A stretch of DNA of 64,000 bases from Enterococcus hulanensis (GCF_005405485.1 NZ_BJED01000008.1:158343-222342); one strand, 5' to 3'; positions 20,435 through 30,103 are shown, numbered from the stretch's first letter. Notes: a model not told the origin generated them from the letters alone. Translations and numbers: made by a program.

Positions 20435-21295
20435 TCATGTAGCATCCAGCTCCTGAAAAAACTGAATCATACTTTCTCTGATTTTTTGAATTATCCTATT
20501 ATCACGTTGGTTTTTGAGTGTTCGAATGTATAGGATCCTCTTTAAAGGGTGTTCTAGTGAGACAAGCTGGACTTCATTATCTTGTAATTTCCATGTTTTT
20601 CTAGGAACCAAGGCTATCCCCATTCCTCGATTAATCATATCCCTGTACAATGATGGATTATCAACTTCATAACTAATTCGAGCTTTTTTGACATGCTTAA
20701 TAAAGTAGTCATCCATCGATTGTCTCAACTCATATTCTTTCGTTAAGCTGATCATCGGGATATTTTCGAGAGCAGTCAGGGAAAGTGGTGAATCAAATAA
20801 TTCCTTATCATAAAGATACTTTGGAACCGCTAGTAAACACTCCTCTTCTAACACCACCTGACTGTCATACAGAGGAAGGGCCGTGGGTATAGATGATAGA
20901 ACTATTTCTGCTTTTTCATCTTGCTTATTTTGAGTAAAATTTAAGGCTGAGGGAACTTGACAGGTTTCGATCCGCTCTAACAGCTCCGTAAAATAAGAGG
21001 AGGCCACCTGCAATGAAATATTGATAGGCGCAATGTCATTCGTTTCACTGACTTCTCTTTTAGCCTCTTCCCAAGAATCAATAATCTGGCAACAACGCCC
21101 TTGAAAAATTCTTCCTTTATCATTTAACGCAATCTTATTCCCAAATCGTTTAAAAAGCGGCACACCTATTTCAGTTTCTAATAAACGTATCGTTTTCGTC
21201 AATGTCGGTTGACTGATTTTTAATTCTTTTGCTGCCTTTGTTAAATTTTCGAATTTTGCTGCTGAACGAAAATAGTATAGTTTCGTTAAAAACAT
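20435..21295 (-). CDS. LysR-family transcriptional regulator of the YjiH-YjiG-peptidase operon
   Basis: A 286-residue LTTR. The N-terminal winged helix is FRSAAKFENLTKAAKELKISQPTLTKTIRLLETEIGVPLFKRFGNKIALNDKG. A two-lobed effector domain follows (VLSSIPTALPLYDSQVVLEEECLLAVPK; MINRGMGIALVPRK). It is transcribed away from the membrane-protein operon, as LysR regulators usually are. In E. coli the yjiG-yjiH-iadA cluster also lies close to a LysR gene, which supports a regulatory link. The ligand is unknown; peptides or amino acids are plausible given the peptidase. Confidence 0.88.
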   Translation of the reverse strand: MFLTKLYYFRSAAKFENLTKAAKELKISQPTLTKTIRLLETEIGVPLFKRFGNKIALNDKGRIFQGRCCQIIDSWEEAKREVSETNDIAPINISLQVASSYFTELLERIETCQVPSALNFTQNKQDEKAEIVLSSIPTALPLYDSQVVLEEECLLAVPKYLYDKELFDSPLSLTALENIPMISLTKEYELRQSMDDYFIKHVKKARISYEVDNPSLYRDMINRGMGIALVPRKTWKLQDNEVQLVSLEHPLKRILYIRTLKNQRDNRIIQKIRESMIQFFQELDAT

Positions 21296-21385
21296 ACATC
21301 ATTCCTCCTTAACCTTCTTCCTTCATAGTAGTCTATCCAATTAAAACTATCCACAACACATCCATAAATACACTCAATAAAATAA

Positions 21386-21412
21386 CTATTCGATTTTAGA
21401 ATAGTGCTATTC
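21386..21412. promoter_or_regulatory. Putative LysR operator in the divergent region
   Basis: Three half-sites alternate: CTATTC (21386-21391), GAATAG (21399-21404) and CTATTC (21407-21412), giving a CTATTC-N7-GAATAG and a GAATAG-TG-CTATTC dyad. They lie 91 nt before the lysR start and 80 nt before the yjiH-like start, where an LTTR would bind. Confidence 0.5.
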
Positions 21413-21492
21413 ATAATAGTATTATATACACATCCTCATTCTTTTGATAACATATTCTCATAAATAAAAGTTATTTGGAAGGAGTGAAATAA

Positions 21493-22134
21493 ATGGAAAA
21501 AAAGGTCACATGGAAATCCTGGTTATCGTTGTTCTTTTTAATTGTCATGCTGTCTGGACTTTTTAAAGATGTGCAAGGTCCTTTGAAAGCGCTTGATTTC
21601 CTGAATCTCACCGGAAACTTTGGTACGATTTTTGAAGAAGTCAATTTTCAAGGTCAAGGAGGGGTTGGTGCTAGAGAAGGGGTACTGGTCGCTCTGACAA
21701 TTCTCCCGTCAGTCGTTTTTGCCGTTGGTCTGATTGAAACACTTCAAAGCTTTGGGGCTTTTAATGCCGCCGAAAAGCTCTTCACACCTATTTTACGTCC
21801 GATTCTAGGAATTCCCGGATCGGCCGGAATCGCATTTATTTCTTCTTTCACTAGTTCTGATGTCGGCTCTGTTATGACAAAGGAATTATTTGACAATGGG
21901 CAGCTAAGCGATGATGAGCGAAGTGTTTTTACTTCCTATCAGTACACTGCCTCCGCAGTCATTTTAAACACCATTAACACGCAGGCTGTTCTGCTGCCTA
22001 TTGTTGTCTGGCCTATTGGTCTCATCATCGTCTTTTTGATTGTGATGAAAATACTTGGGGCAAATCTTGTTCGAATTATATTGAAAATCTCTAATCAAAA
22101 GGAGTTGAGAAAATGGAAAAAGAGCAAAGCGTAA
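21493..22134 (+). CDS. yjiH: YjiH-family membrane protein (nucleoside-recognition/Gate domain)
   Basis: A 213-residue protein with about five membrane helices. The Gate-type region is REGVLVALTILPSVVFAVGLIETLQSFGAF...PILGIPGSAGIAFISSFTSSDVGSVMTKEL. Members of this fold occur in nucleoside transporters and in the paired SpoVA/SpmA-B-like proteins; in E. coli YjiH and YjiG are encoded beside isoaspartyl dipeptidase. GGAGTG precedes the ATG. The next gene starts 21 nt inside this one, so the two are probably subunits of one membrane complex. The transported compound is unknown. Confidence 0.8.
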   Translation: MEKKVTWKSWLSLFFLIVMLSGLFKDVQGPLKALDFLNLTGNFGTIFEEVNFQGQGGVGAREGVLVALTILPSVVFAVGLIETLQSFGAFNAAEKLFTPILRPILGIPGSAGIAFISSFTSSDVGSVMTKELFDNGQLSDDERSVFTSYQYTASAVILNTINTQAVLLPIVVWPIGLIIVFLIVMKILGANLVRIILKISNQKELRKWKKSKA

Positions 22135-22613
22135 CACAACCAGCACCTAAAAAGGGAATCATCGAAATTTTTTTAGCTGGCTGTAAAAAAGGACTCTACA
22201 TTGGGCTGGAACAGATTTTGCCGGCAATGGTATTGGGTTATGTCGTCGTTCAATTTCTTCAATTGACAGGTATTACCGACGTTCTAAGTGTCGTTTTCGG
22301 TCCAGTGATGGGAATCTTCGGTTTACCCGGAGCATCGATTGTCGTCTTAATTTCGGCCTTTTTCGCTAAAGCTGCGGGCGCTTCAACAGCAGCGAATCTC
22401 TATGCGACAGGCGTAATCACTGCTGCACAAGCCACAATTCTTTTAATGCCATGTATGCTCATGGGAACATTAGTTGGGCATTTTGCACGAATTGTTTTAG
22501 TAGCAAATGTTAATCCTGCTCATCGAGCTTTACTTTTATGTATTCCTATCATTACTTCCGTTGTCGCTATGCTGCTGATGCGCATCCTTCTATCAGTAAC
22601 TGGTCTTATGTAA
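22113..22613 (+). CDS. yjiG: YjiG-family membrane protein (Gate domain)
   Basis: A 166-residue partner of the preceding protein, with four or five membrane helices (GLYIGLEQILPAMVLGYVVVQFLQLTGI; VVFGPVMGIFGLPGASIVVLISAFFAKAAGASTAANLYATG). Its PVMGIFGLPGAS segment mirrors PILGIPGSAGIA of the YjiH-like protein, which suggests the two halves form a pseudo-symmetric pair. The ribosome site AAAGGAG lies inside the end of the upstream gene, giving tight coupling. Confidence 0.8.
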   Translation: MEKEQSVTQPAPKKGIIEIFLAGCKKGLYIGLEQILPAMVLGYVVVQFLQLTGITDVLSVVFGPVMGIFGLPGASIVVLISAFFAKAAGASTAANLYATGVITAAQATILLMPCMLMGTLVGHFARIVLVANVNPAHRALLLCIPIITSVVAMLLMRILLSVTGLM

Positions 22614-22646
22614 AGCACCACGCTATTAAGAGAGGAGCAACAATTT

Positions 22647-23813
22647 ATGATCAATAAAAATCAGGAGATACTTGCATTTATCGAGGAACAAAAACCGAAT
22701 ATTTTAAAGGATTGGCAAGAACTTGTTGAATTAGAAGGTTCTACCCTAGAAAAGCCTAAAGTCGAAAAAACAATCAGTAAATTCCAATCATGGTTAGAAG
22801 CAGAAGGCTTTACCTGTAAAGTCATTGATGTAGGCGAACAAACAGCCGGCACTCTTATCGGCATGCTCGGTGAAGAACGAGCAGGAAAGCCGATTCTATT
22901 CTCAGGTCATTTAGATACTGTTTATCCAGAAGGCACCTTTGAAAAGGAATTTCAAATCGTCGATGGAAAAGCTTTTGGTCCAGGAGTATTAGATATGAAG
23001 GGCGGCTTAATTATTGCCTTGTATGTAGTCAAAGCTTTACGAATGTTGGGCTATGAAGAGACTCCTATCAAATTTATCGTTTCGGGCGATGAGGAAAACG
23101 GACATCAGCTATCCAAAGGTGACGATCTGTTCGTTGAAGAAGCAAAAAATTGTTTGTTCGGTTTGAACATGGAAACCGGTCGGATCGACAATAAATTATG
23201 TATTGGCAGAAAAGGTGTCATCAATGCGTTGATCACCGTCACAGGAGTAGGCAGTCACGCCGGCAATGATTTCGAATCCGGTCGTAATGCTATTACTGAG
23301 ATGGCGCATAAAGTCCTCCTGCTCCATGACTTAACTGATTTGGAAGCTGGAACGACAGTCAACCCTGGGGTTATCGCAGGCGGAACTGTGATCAATGCTA
23401 CTCCTGCCAGCTGTACATTAAAAGTCGATGTCCGCTATAAAAGCTTAGATGCTGCAGAAAAAGTCGTAAATGAAATTAAGAATATCTGTAAAAAAACTTA
23501 TATTGAAGGAACCTCAACCGAAGTCAAAATCATTGAAGCCTTAAAGAGCTTTGAAACCAATGACAAAGTTGAGAAATTGCTTGGCTTTATTCAAACTATC
23601 GCTGCTGAAACAAATCATGATGTCCCCGGCAGTGTCTACCTCGGCGGCGGCTCTGATGCTGCTTATGTCGGCATCGCTGGGACCCCTGCTATTTGTTCGA
23701 TCGGCGTGTTAGGTCAATGGAACCATACACAAGAGGAATATGCAGTTGTTCAATCGATGTTTGATCGAATCAGCTTAGTAACCACGGTTGTGTTAAATCA
23801 AAAAAACTTTTAA
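22647..23813 (+). CDS. M20-family metallopeptidase (carboxypeptidase G2/ArgE-like)
   Basis: A 388-residue cytoplasmic zinc peptidase. Metal ligands and catalytic residues appear in the usual order: FSGHLDTVYPEG (His, Asp), GPGVLDMKGG (bridging Asp), VSGDEENGH (Glu-Glu), GRIDNK and, near the end, YLGGGSDAAYVG. The dimerisation domain is in the middle (RKGVINALITVTGVGSHAGND). The family removes C-terminal Glu or splits N-acyl amino acids and dipeptides. Co-transcription with the YjiH/YjiG pair suggests it works on what they import or prepares what they export, as isoaspartyl dipeptidase does in the E. coli cluster (inference). Confidence 0.88.
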   Translation: MINKNQEILAFIEEQKPNILKDWQELVELEGSTLEKPKVEKTISKFQSWLEAEGFTCKVIDVGEQTAGTLIGMLGEERAGKPILFSGHLDTVYPEGTFEKEFQIVDGKAFGPGVLDMKGGLIIALYVVKALRMLGYEETPIKFIVSGDEENGHQLSKGDDLFVEEAKNCLFGLNMETGRIDNKLCIGRKGVINALITVTGVGSHAGNDFESGRNAITEMAHKVLLLHDLTDLEAGTTVNPGVIAGGTVINATPASCTLKVDVRYKSLDAAEKVVNEIKNICKKTYIEGTSTEVKIIEALKSFETNDKVEKLLGFIQTIAAETNHDVPGSVYLGGGSDAAYVGIAGTPAICSIGVLGQWNHTQEEYAVVQSMFDRISLVTTVVLNQKNF

Positions 23814-23818
23814 TTTCT

Positions 23819-23856
23819 ACTCCCACTGCTAAATTTAATGGCATGTGGGAGTTTTT
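23819..23856 (+). terminator. Terminator after the M20 peptidase gene
   Basis: ACTCCCAC (23819-23826) pairs with GTGGGAGT (23845-23852), followed by TTTTCTTT. Confidence 0.8.
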
Positions 23857-23864
23857 CTTTAAAT

Positions 23865-24044
23865 TAAGAAAGGCTTCGCGAACTCGCTCAGCTTTTGAGC
23901 AATAAGACCAAAATATTTCTAAATTGCTTCTCAAATTTCGAAATATTTTTGCTTACTGCCGATAAAGCTAGTTCGTGAAGCCAGACATGGATATACCCGC
24001 TACAAAGCGATTTATTCCTGTTGAAATTCTATACTTTCTTTATA
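23865..24044 (+). repeat. Structured intergenic repeat, copy 2 (internally deleted)
   Basis: 180 bp matching copy 1 at 11085-11380 almost base for base but lacking two internal segments (about 55 and 60 bp). The second missing piece is flanked in copy 1 by the direct repeat GCTAGTTC, so recombination between short repeats can explain it. The bounding inverted repeats (23872-23887 and 23967-23982), the AT-rich arm and the 3' flank AGACATGGATATACCCGC are all kept. It occupies most of the gap between the peptidase and tannase genes. Confidence 0.8.
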
Positions 24045-24047
24045 GTC

Positions 24048-24081
24048 AAAAAAACGAGCTCCTTATAAAAAGCAGCCCGCT
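24048..24081 (-). terminator. Terminator after the tannase-like gene
   Basis: Minus strand AGCGGGCT (24074-24081) pairs with AGCTCGTT (24053-24060) using two G-U pairs, followed by TTTTTTTG. Confidence 0.65.
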
Positions 24082-24113
24082 AAATTTTTTATATAAAATC
24101 TTGATTGTTTGCC

Positions 24114-25628
24114 TTAAACAATTTCATTACTCTGATAGGATAAGCAATGCTCATCGATCCACTTAAATAGTTCCGCCAGATCATAATCCCCACAATGATA
24201 GATCCCCCAAGGCAATTCGAAATCTACATCGTATCCTTTGTTTTTAAGCAAGGTTGCTAAAATCACCGGAATCGCCAGCGACGTATCTCGATCAAATGAC
24301 CCATGGCGAATACGCCAGTGTTTTGCTATATCTGCTTTGTTTTCACGAATATACACGGTCGGGTTCAACAATCTGATCGTCATATCATCCGCAAGCTCTG
24401 CATCCGGCACTCTGCTGTGTTCCATCGAAAAAGCAGTAAAGTGTCGACTGTCTATTACCTCATTCCCAAATTCCTCATTCTCAGGACTGGTTAAATCTAC
24501 TGCATCAAAAGCCGGTGCAGCCTTCATCCGAGTAATCTTTGTCACAAAAGTATCCCAATCCAAATCAATTACGTGATTGTCCGCAACTTTAAGATATCTT
24601 TGTGTGTTAATCTCACTGCCATCCATCATCCAGCGGGTACGGAGCGATTCATTCTCATGTGTCTGCAATTCTTTATTAGCAGAAGCGAGCAGCTCTTTCT
24701 TTACGAACTCTTTAAAGCTGCCTTCTCCGTCTTCATCTAGCGTTAAAATTTCTCCAGCTTCGTCTGTCAGTCCAAGACTATTCACATATGCGGGAAATAG
24801 AGCTTTTAACGATCTCGATAACGCCAGCTGCTGATCCGTCATCTGTCCATCATCGGGAATTCGGATAATGCCGTTGTCCGTTCGCAAGTGCTTGGTGCGA
24901 TAATAATCCTTCTGTCCTGAAAAAAGCCATTCATAGGCACTATCTGCATTTTCAAGATTATGAATAGGACAATAGCTGCTAACAGCAAAAATATCATCCC
25001 GCTCATCTGCTGCTCCGATCTCGGCCAAATACGAATCATAATCTGGGCTATTTCCGGTGGCTCCTACCAGTGCTGAAAGCGCGCCGCCCGCACTGGTTCC
25101 ATTGGTGATAATGCGCTCCGTATCACCTGGGATCAAGTGCTTATTGTAACGAAGATAGCGAATCGCTGCCTTATAATCTACAATCAACGCTGGTGCACGC
25201 CCCACCATATGACCTGTTGCTTCTATATACTCTTCTTCCTTACTGCCTTCAAAATAATCAGCCGTAATTCTGCCGGAGGTACGACCACGCACACCCGCAC
25301 TGACTACCACATATCCATGCTCCAACGCTAGAAAGATTAAATTCACGTTTTTTGAATATCTATCCTCTCCAGGCTCATCGACTGGTCCAGGAAGATACCC
25401 TCCAACTGTATTAGGCATAAAAATTGGTGCACTCGATCGATCGTATGCTCCAATGGCTAATCCATGATAATAGTCCTCCGGCACATAAATACTCAATTTT
25501 TGAATCAAATCGACTGGCTTCTCACAATAACTGAGATTTTCGAAAGCTCGATAGGTTATTTTCCGGCCCCCTTGTTCACAGGTCTTGATGACATACTGCT
25601 CAGTTGGAAGCCGCAGTTTATCTGACAT
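24114..25628 (-). CDS. Tannase-like alpha/beta hydrolase (subtype B tannase/feruloyl esterase family)
   Basis: A 504-residue protein without signal peptide. The nucleophile elbow [14 protein letters not shown] puts the Ser at 179. Near the C-terminus, [13 protein letters not shown] gives Asp 446 and [11 protein letters not shown] gives His 478. The Asp-His spacing of 32 residues is the same as in the Lactobacillus plantarum tannase triad (Asp419, His451), and the surrounding blocks look alike. Such enzymes split galloyl or other phenolic esters. It is encoded 80 nt after a beta-glucoside-type EIIBC, so the substrate may be an acylated glycoside taken up by that PTS (inference). GGGAGG precedes the ATG. 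Confidence 0.8.
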   Translation of the reverse strand: MSDKLRLPTEQYVIKTCEQGGRKITYRAFENLSYCEKPVDLIQKLSIYVPEDYYHGLAIGAYDRSSAPIFMPNTVGGYLPGPVDEPGEDRYSKNVNLIFLALEHGYVVVSAGVRGRTSGRITADYFEGSKEEEYIEATGHMVGRAPALIVDYKAAIRYLRYNKHLIPGDTERIITNGTSAGGALSALVGATGNSPDYDSYLAEIGAADERDDIFAVSSYCPIHNLENADSAYEWLFSGQKDYYRTKHLRTDNGIIRIPDDGQMTDQQLALSRSLKALFPAYVNSLGLTDEAGEILTLDEDGEGSFKEFVKKELLASANKELQTHENESLRTRWMMDGSEINTQRYLKVADNHVIDLDWDTFVTKITRMKAAPAFDAVDLTSPENEEFGNEVIDSRHFTAFSMEHSRVPDAELADDMTIRLLNPTVYIRENKADIAKHWRIRHGSFDRDTSLAIPVILATLLKNKGYDVDFELPWGIYHCGDYDLAELFKWIDEHCLSYQSNEIV

Positions 25629-25673
25629 TCCATTTCCTCCCTATTAAATCCAACAACGTAGTGTAAGGTATAA

Positions 25674-25703
25674 CAGGATGCCAAGAACTATCTAGGCATC
25701 CTG
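25674..25703 (-). terminator. Intra-operon hairpin between EIIBC and tannase genes
   Basis: A perfect 9-bp stem CAGGATGCC/GGCATCCTG with a 12-nt loop. The U-tract lies on the plus-strand side, so on the minus-strand transcript it is more likely a stability or attenuation element than a full terminator. Confidence 0.5.
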
Positions 25704-25708
25704 TGTTT

Positions 25709-27178
25709 TTACTGTTCAACTTGACCAAGAACCTGAGTCGCCTCTTCATCGTTGTAAACTAAAATCGTCGCAATAATTGTAAAGATCGCACCAAACGCAA
25801 TTCCGATACAATATTTCACGATATCTTGAACGCCGCTGCCGCCAGCATAGTTTAAAATGCCGAAGAGTCCGCTTCCGCCAAACATATACATCTTTGTTCC
25901 CAGCGCACCGATAATTGCTCCGCCGATGCAGCCGCCAATGATATTGATTAAGAATAATTTTTTGATCGGAATTAAAATAGAGTACATCAATGGTTCCCCA
26001 ACTCCGCAAATCTGTGAAATCGTTGCAGGAATTGCAAGATCTCGAACCTTTTGATTTTTACGACATGCCCAGCAAATTGCTAAACCTTGAAACACGCCAA
26101 TCATCGGACCAATACCGCCACAGGCCATAATATTATCAAAACCATTTAACGCAATTAACTGCAGCGCCATACCAATAATGACCCAATGCAGACCAAAGAG
26201 TACCAACACCCCGAAGCCGCCGCCAAGTATAGCTCCAGCAATTACTCCGCCGACAACCGGTATGTTGAATAATGCATCGATAACAATAGAAATCACACCA
26301 CAGACAGCATTCAACACAGGACCAATGACAATGTAGGCTAAAACAATGGTGATAATCAACGTAATAATCGGCGTTAAAACACCACGAATGGCCTCTGGAA
26401 TTGTTTTTTTACACCATTTTTCAATTTTGGATGCTAAATACACCGCAAGAATCACCGGAAATACGCTAGACGTGTAACCTGCGCCCGGCATAATGATCGG
26501 GATTCCAAAAAAGGTATTGTAATACGTCATTTCAAAAGCAGAACCTGCAAACAATGCATGAGAAACATCAAAAGCTTCGGCAATATTAACCATCCCCGGA
26601 TAAACCAAAGCAGCACCAATCGCCGCACCAATGAATTCATTACAGTTAAATTTCCGAGCAGCGGTGAAGCCCAGCATGATAGGTAAGAAATAGAAGAAGC
26701 CATCTCCCAAAGCATAAAGCAGCATATAAACTCCGCTACTGGTACTAAGGACACCGATATTATCTAGTGCTAAAAAGGCCACAACACCTTTTGTAATACC
26801 TGCGGCTGTAAGTACCCCCAACGTAGGAACCAAGATACCGGAAATAGTTCCCATTAATGTGTTGAGTATCCCCTTCTTGTTCTCCTCTGCTGTTGATTCA
26901 TCAGCTGCCACCTCGCCGTTGCCAGCGATATCATATTCTGAAATAATTGCATCATAAATTCCGCTGACTTTATTTCCGACAACAACTTGCAGCTGCCCGC
27001 CAGAATCTAAAACGGTTAAAACATATTCAGTTTTTGAAAGTTTTTCTTTATCGGCCTTGCTAGTATCCTTGAGAACAAAGCGAAGACGTGTGATACAATG
27101 AGTAAGGGATTGAACATTTTCCTTCCCGCCAACAAGCTCCATAATTTTGCCTGCAACAGCATCGTATTTCCCAGCCAT
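25709..27178 (-). CDS. PTS EIIBC component, sucrose/beta-glucoside family
   Basis: About 489 residues from the ATG at 27178, which has GGAGG 8 nt upstream; an open frame 15 nt longer lacks a site. The N-terminal EIIB domain has the phospho-Cys in QSLTHCITRLRFVLKD. A linker leads to EIIC from about residue 100, with ten or so helices and ICGVGEPLMYSILIPIKKL, the GxxEP sugar-site motif. EIIA is absent and must come from elsewhere (the Crr-like protein at 4374-4841 is a candidate). Substrate is not determinable; the neighbouring esterase suggests an aryl or acyl glycoside. An RpiR regulator is encoded divergently. Confidence 0.88.
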   Translation of the reverse strand: MAGKYDAVAGKIMELVGGKENVQSLTHCITRLRFVLKDTSKADKEKLSKTEYVLTVLDSGGQLQVVVGNKVSGIYDAIISEYDIAGNGEVAADESTAEENKKGILNTLMGTISGILVPTLGVLTAAGITKGVVAFLALDNIGVLSTSSGVYMLLYALGDGFFYFLPIMLGFTAARKFNCNEFIGAAIGAALVYPGMVNIAEAFDVSHALFAGSAFEMTYYNTFFGIPIIMPGAGYTSSVFPVILAVYLASKIEKWCKKTIPEAIRGVLTPIITLIITIVLAYIVIGPVLNAVCGVISIVIDALFNIPVVGGVIAGAILGGGFGVLVLFGLHWVIIGMALQLIALNGFDNIMACGGIGPMIGVFQGLAICWACRKNQKVRDLAIPATISQICGVGEPLMYSILIPIKKLFLINIIGGCIGGAIIGALGTKMYMFGGSGLFGILNYAGGSGVQDIVKYCIGIAFGAIFTIIATILVYNDEEATQVLGQVEQ

Positions 27179-27299
27179 TTTATTAACCTCCATAAAGTAA
27201 TTTTTAGGTATGATAGATAAAGCTTAACAACTGAGTTTCTGGATGGCCATCCTTACTAAATCATGTTGATAACTTGATTATAGGAACATCCGCTTGTTA

Positions 27300-27313
27300 T
27301 GTAAATGCTTTCT
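27300..27313 (+). promoter_or_regulatory. Possible cre site between EIIBC and RpiR genes
   Basis: TGTAAATGCTTTCT fits the cre consensus at 12 of 14 positions but has T for the central C. It is placed 122 nt upstream of the EIIBC start. Weak. Confidence 0.35.
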
Positions 27314-27432
27314 GGAGTTTAGGCTATTCCTTGCAGAATTAATAAAGTAAGGGCTTTTATTTGAAATTTTATTGCAAAGCTAAATTCTTTTTTACGCTCA
27401 CTAACAAGTATGAAATATGTAGGAGGATTATA

Positions 27433-28296
27433 ATGGACATTATCGAAAAAATGCGTTGCCAAGAAAAATTCACTACCTCTGAGCTTGAAATCATAAAACT
27501 GCTGTTAAACGATCCAAATATTTTGTTGTCTAGTCCCACAGCAGCACAGCTTGGCGTAGCTGCCTATACATCTGCTTCTACTGTGGTACGTTTGTGCCAA
27601 AAGCTGGATTGTAAAAATTTTGCAGAATTCAAGACCCAGTTTATTTCAGATTATCAACAAAGAGAACAAACAAATCTTTACGTAGATGCCGATCTGCCTT
27701 TTACTGCAGCAGATTCTCCTGAAACAGTCTTAGATCAGCTGACCGCTTTAGAAGAAATTGCCATTCGTTTAACCCGCTCAATAATTAATCCAAAAGATTA
27801 CCAAACCGCGGCGAAGATATTAAACGAAGCTGCTTGCATTGATGTGTACGGTGAAGGCGGAAATGTCAATTTACTCCATGATTTTGCTTATAAAATGGGA
27901 AGAATACATCATCAAGTCCATATCCATCAAGACAACCAGCAGCAGATGCTCTCTGCTTCCATCAAGCATACGAATCATTGTGCCATTGTTATTTCATATT
28001 CAGGCGAGACACCTTCAATTTTGCGCTACGCAAAGCTTTTGAAAAGCAATAATGTTCCTACATTATCTATCACCAGTCAAGGAACGAACAGCCTAGCATC
28101 AATTACGAATATTAATTTGAATATGGCTACACTAGAAAGCAAACCCTGTGCTAATGTAAAACTTGGCACGTTTACTTCAAGCATCTCCATAATCACGATC
28201 ATGAACTACCTTTATGCGGGAGTCTTCCAGCTGGATTATGAGACGCATTACGAACATTTAAATGAAGACCTGCTTATCTTCTTGAAAGATCGCTAG
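27433..28296 (+). CDS. MurR/RpiR-family transcriptional regulator of the tannase-PTS locus
   Basis: About 287 residues from the ATG at 27433 with AGGAGG 6 nt upstream; the longer frame has none. The N-terminal HTH_6 reads SPTAAQLGVAAYTSASTVVRLCQKLDCKNFAEF. The SIS domain shows DVYGEGGNVNLLHDFAYKMG and CAIVISYSGETPSILRYAKLL. It is divergent from the EIIBC gene and the obvious controller of it. It differs clearly from the RpiR at 4950-5675, so each PTS locus has its own sensor. Confidence 0.88.
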   Translation: MDIIEKMRCQEKFTTSELEIIKLLLNDPNILLSSPTAAQLGVAAYTSASTVVRLCQKLDCKNFAEFKTQFISDYQQREQTNLYVDADLPFTAADSPETVLDQLTALEEIAIRLTRSIINPKDYQTAAKILNEAACIDVYGEGGNVNLLHDFAYKMGRIHHQVHIHQDNQQQMLSASIKHTNHCAIVISYSGETPSILRYAKLLKSNNVPTLSITSQGTNSLASITNINLNMATLESKPCANVKLGTFTSSISIITIMNYLYAGVFQLDYETHYEHLNEDLLIFLKDR

Positions 28297-28308
28297 TCTT
28301 TCACATTA

Positions 28309-28345
28309 AGCTCCTTTTCAGAAAAGTTCTGATGAGGAGTTTTTA
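28309..28345 (+). terminator. Terminator after the second RpiR gene
   Basis: An interrupted stem CTCC..TTCAGAA with TTCTGA.GAGGAG, then TTTTTATTTT. Confidence 0.6.
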
Positions 28346-28390
28346 TTTTGAAATCAAATCCTGAACATTCTGTTTCCGAATTTATAAAAT

Positions 28391-28423
28391 AAAAAAACGA
28401 GCCGCCCATAAAGGGTAGCTCGT
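28391..28423 (-). terminator. Terminator after the L31 gene
   Basis: Minus strand ACGAGCTACCC..GGGCGGCTCGT hairpin followed by TTTTTTTATTTT, 27 nt past the stop. Confidence 0.8.
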
Positions 28424-28449
28424 TAAAGTCTGTTTGAACAGAATTTTGA

Positions 28450-28713
28450 TTACTCCGCAGCGTTTTGATCTTTGAGACCGTATTTTTTGTTGAAACGATC
28501 GACACGTCCATCTGCTTGAGTGAATTTTTGACGTCCTGTGTAGAATGGATGAGAGTCAGAAGTAACTTCGACACGGATTACTGGGTAAGTATTTCCGTCT
28601 TCCCATTCAACTGTTTCTTGTGAAGATTTAGTAGAACCTGACAAGAATTTGAAACCTGTAGTTGAGTCCATAAATACAACTGGATGATATTCTGGATGAA
28701 TTCCTTGTTTCAT
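28450..28713 (-). CDS. rpmE2: 50S ribosomal protein L31, type B
   Basis: 87 residues from the ATG at 28713 ([16 protein letters not shown]), with AAGGAG upstream; earlier in-frame starts are not conserved in the family. The sequence has the L31 core [12 protein letters not shown] and [11 protein letters not shown] but no zinc-binding Cys pairs, which defines the type B (zinc-independent) paralogue that replaces the zinc form when zinc is scarce. It sits downstream of rho as a separate transcript. Confidence 0.95.
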   Translation of the reverse strand: MKQGIHPEYHPVVFMDSTTGFKFLSGSTKSSQETVEWEDGNTYPVIRVEVTSDSHPFYTGRQKFTQADGRVDRFNKKYGLKDQNAAE

Positions 28714-28807
28714 AGTTTTTTTCGCTCCTTTGCCCTGAATCATTTGCTGGTTCAGAGTTATTTATTTACAACATGAATATACTATCATGAATGATTCGAC
28801 AATGCAA

Positions 28808-30103
28808 TTATCTTTTTTGATTTCTGCGAGGTGTTTTTCCACCGAAGGAAACATCTTTGAAGGCCTTGAAAACTCCCTCGTTATTCTTCGTCTTTTTCAA
28901 GAAGTTTATAAATTGTGAGGTATATTCTAACGAATCCCCTGTCATATTGTTACGCAGCTTAAAGATTTCTTCTAAACGATCTGGACTCATCAATAAGTCT
29001 TCTTTACGAGTACCAGATTTTTTGATATCGATTGCTGGGAAGACCCGACGTTCAGATAACTCACGAGACAATTGCAATTCTAAGTTCCCTGTTCCCTTGA
29101 ACTCCTCATAAATTACATCATCCATCCGACTGCCCGTATCAACAAGCGCCGTTGCTAAAATCGTCAAACTCCCGCCTTCTTCAATATTCCGTGCAGCACC
29201 AAAGAATTTCTTCGGTTTGTATAACGCCGCGGGATCAATACCACCGCTTAATGTCCGACCGCTTGGAGGAACGACTAAATTATAAGCACGTGCCAAACGC
29301 GTGATACTATCCATCAAAATTACAACATCTCGCTTATCTTCTACCAAGCGCATGGCCCGTTCTAAGACCAACTCAGACACACGAGTATGATTCTGCGGCT
29401 GCTGATCAAACGTTGAATACACCACATCTCCTTGAACACTGCGCTCTAAGTCAGTTACTTCCTCTGGACGTTCATCGACTAACAGCACGATCAATTCAAC
29501 ATCAGGATAATTATCAGTAATCCCATTGGCAACTTCTTTAAGGATAGTTGTTTTTCCTGCTTTTGGCGGTGCAACGATCAAGCCCCGCTGACCAAACCCA
29601 ACTGGTGAAAAGATATCGATCATTCGAGTAGACAAACGACCGGGGGTTGTTTCTAATACTAACTGTTTATCTGGGTAAAGTGCCGTCAAAGCTGGAAAAT
29701 GCGGACGTTCTTTGGCTTCTTCTGGATCTTTGCCATTGACGCTTTCTACATGCATCAATCCATAATAACGCTCTGACTCTTTTGGTGGACGTGCCTTTCC
29801 GGCCACCTTGTCGCCATTTCTTAAACCAAAACGACGAATCTGTGAAGAAGAAATATAAATATCCTCCGCACTTGATCCATAGTTAATTGGACGCAAAAAG
29901 CCGTAGCCATCTTGCCCAACAATATCCAAGACGCCTTCCATATAGAAGAAGCCTTGTTTTTCTGCCTGCGCACGAATCACCGCTAACGATAATTCCTTCT
30001 TATTCATCTGGCTATAATAAGGAATTTTAAAATCTTTTGCATAAGTATAAATTTCTTTCAGCGTCTTGTTTTCAAGTTCCGCCATTGTTAAATAATCGCT
30101 CAT
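28808..30103 (-). CDS. rho: Transcription termination factor Rho
   Basis: 431 residues. The N-terminal Rho_N helix bundle ([22 protein letters not shown]) is followed by the cold-shock-like RNA-binding domain ([14 protein letters not shown]). The RecA-like hexameric motor has Walker [14 protein letters not shown], Walker [17 protein letters not shown], and the Q and R loops ([19 protein letters not shown]). The start ATG shares one base with the murA stop (TAATG), so the two are co-translated. Confidence 0.97.
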   Translation of the reverse strand: MSDYLTMAELENKTLKEIYTYAKDFKIPYYSQMNKKELSLAVIRAQAEKQGFFYMEGVLDIVGQDGYGFLRPINYGSSAEDIYISSSQIRRFGLRNGDKVAGKARPPKESERYYGLMHVESVNGKDPEEAKERPHFPALTALYPDKQLVLETTPGRLSTRMIDIFSPVGFGQRGLIVAPPKAGKTTILKEVANGITDNYPDVELIVLLVDERPEEVTDLERSVQGDVVYSTFDQQPQNHTRVSELVLERAMRLVEDKRDVVILMDSITRLARAYNLVVPPSGRTLSGGIDPAALYKPKKFFGAARNIEEGGSLTILATALVDTGSRMDDVIYEEFKGTGNLELQLSRELSERRVFPAIDIKKSGTRKEDLLMSPDRLEEIFKLRNNMTGDSLEYTSQFINFLKKTKNNEGVFKAFKDVSFGGKTPRRNQKR

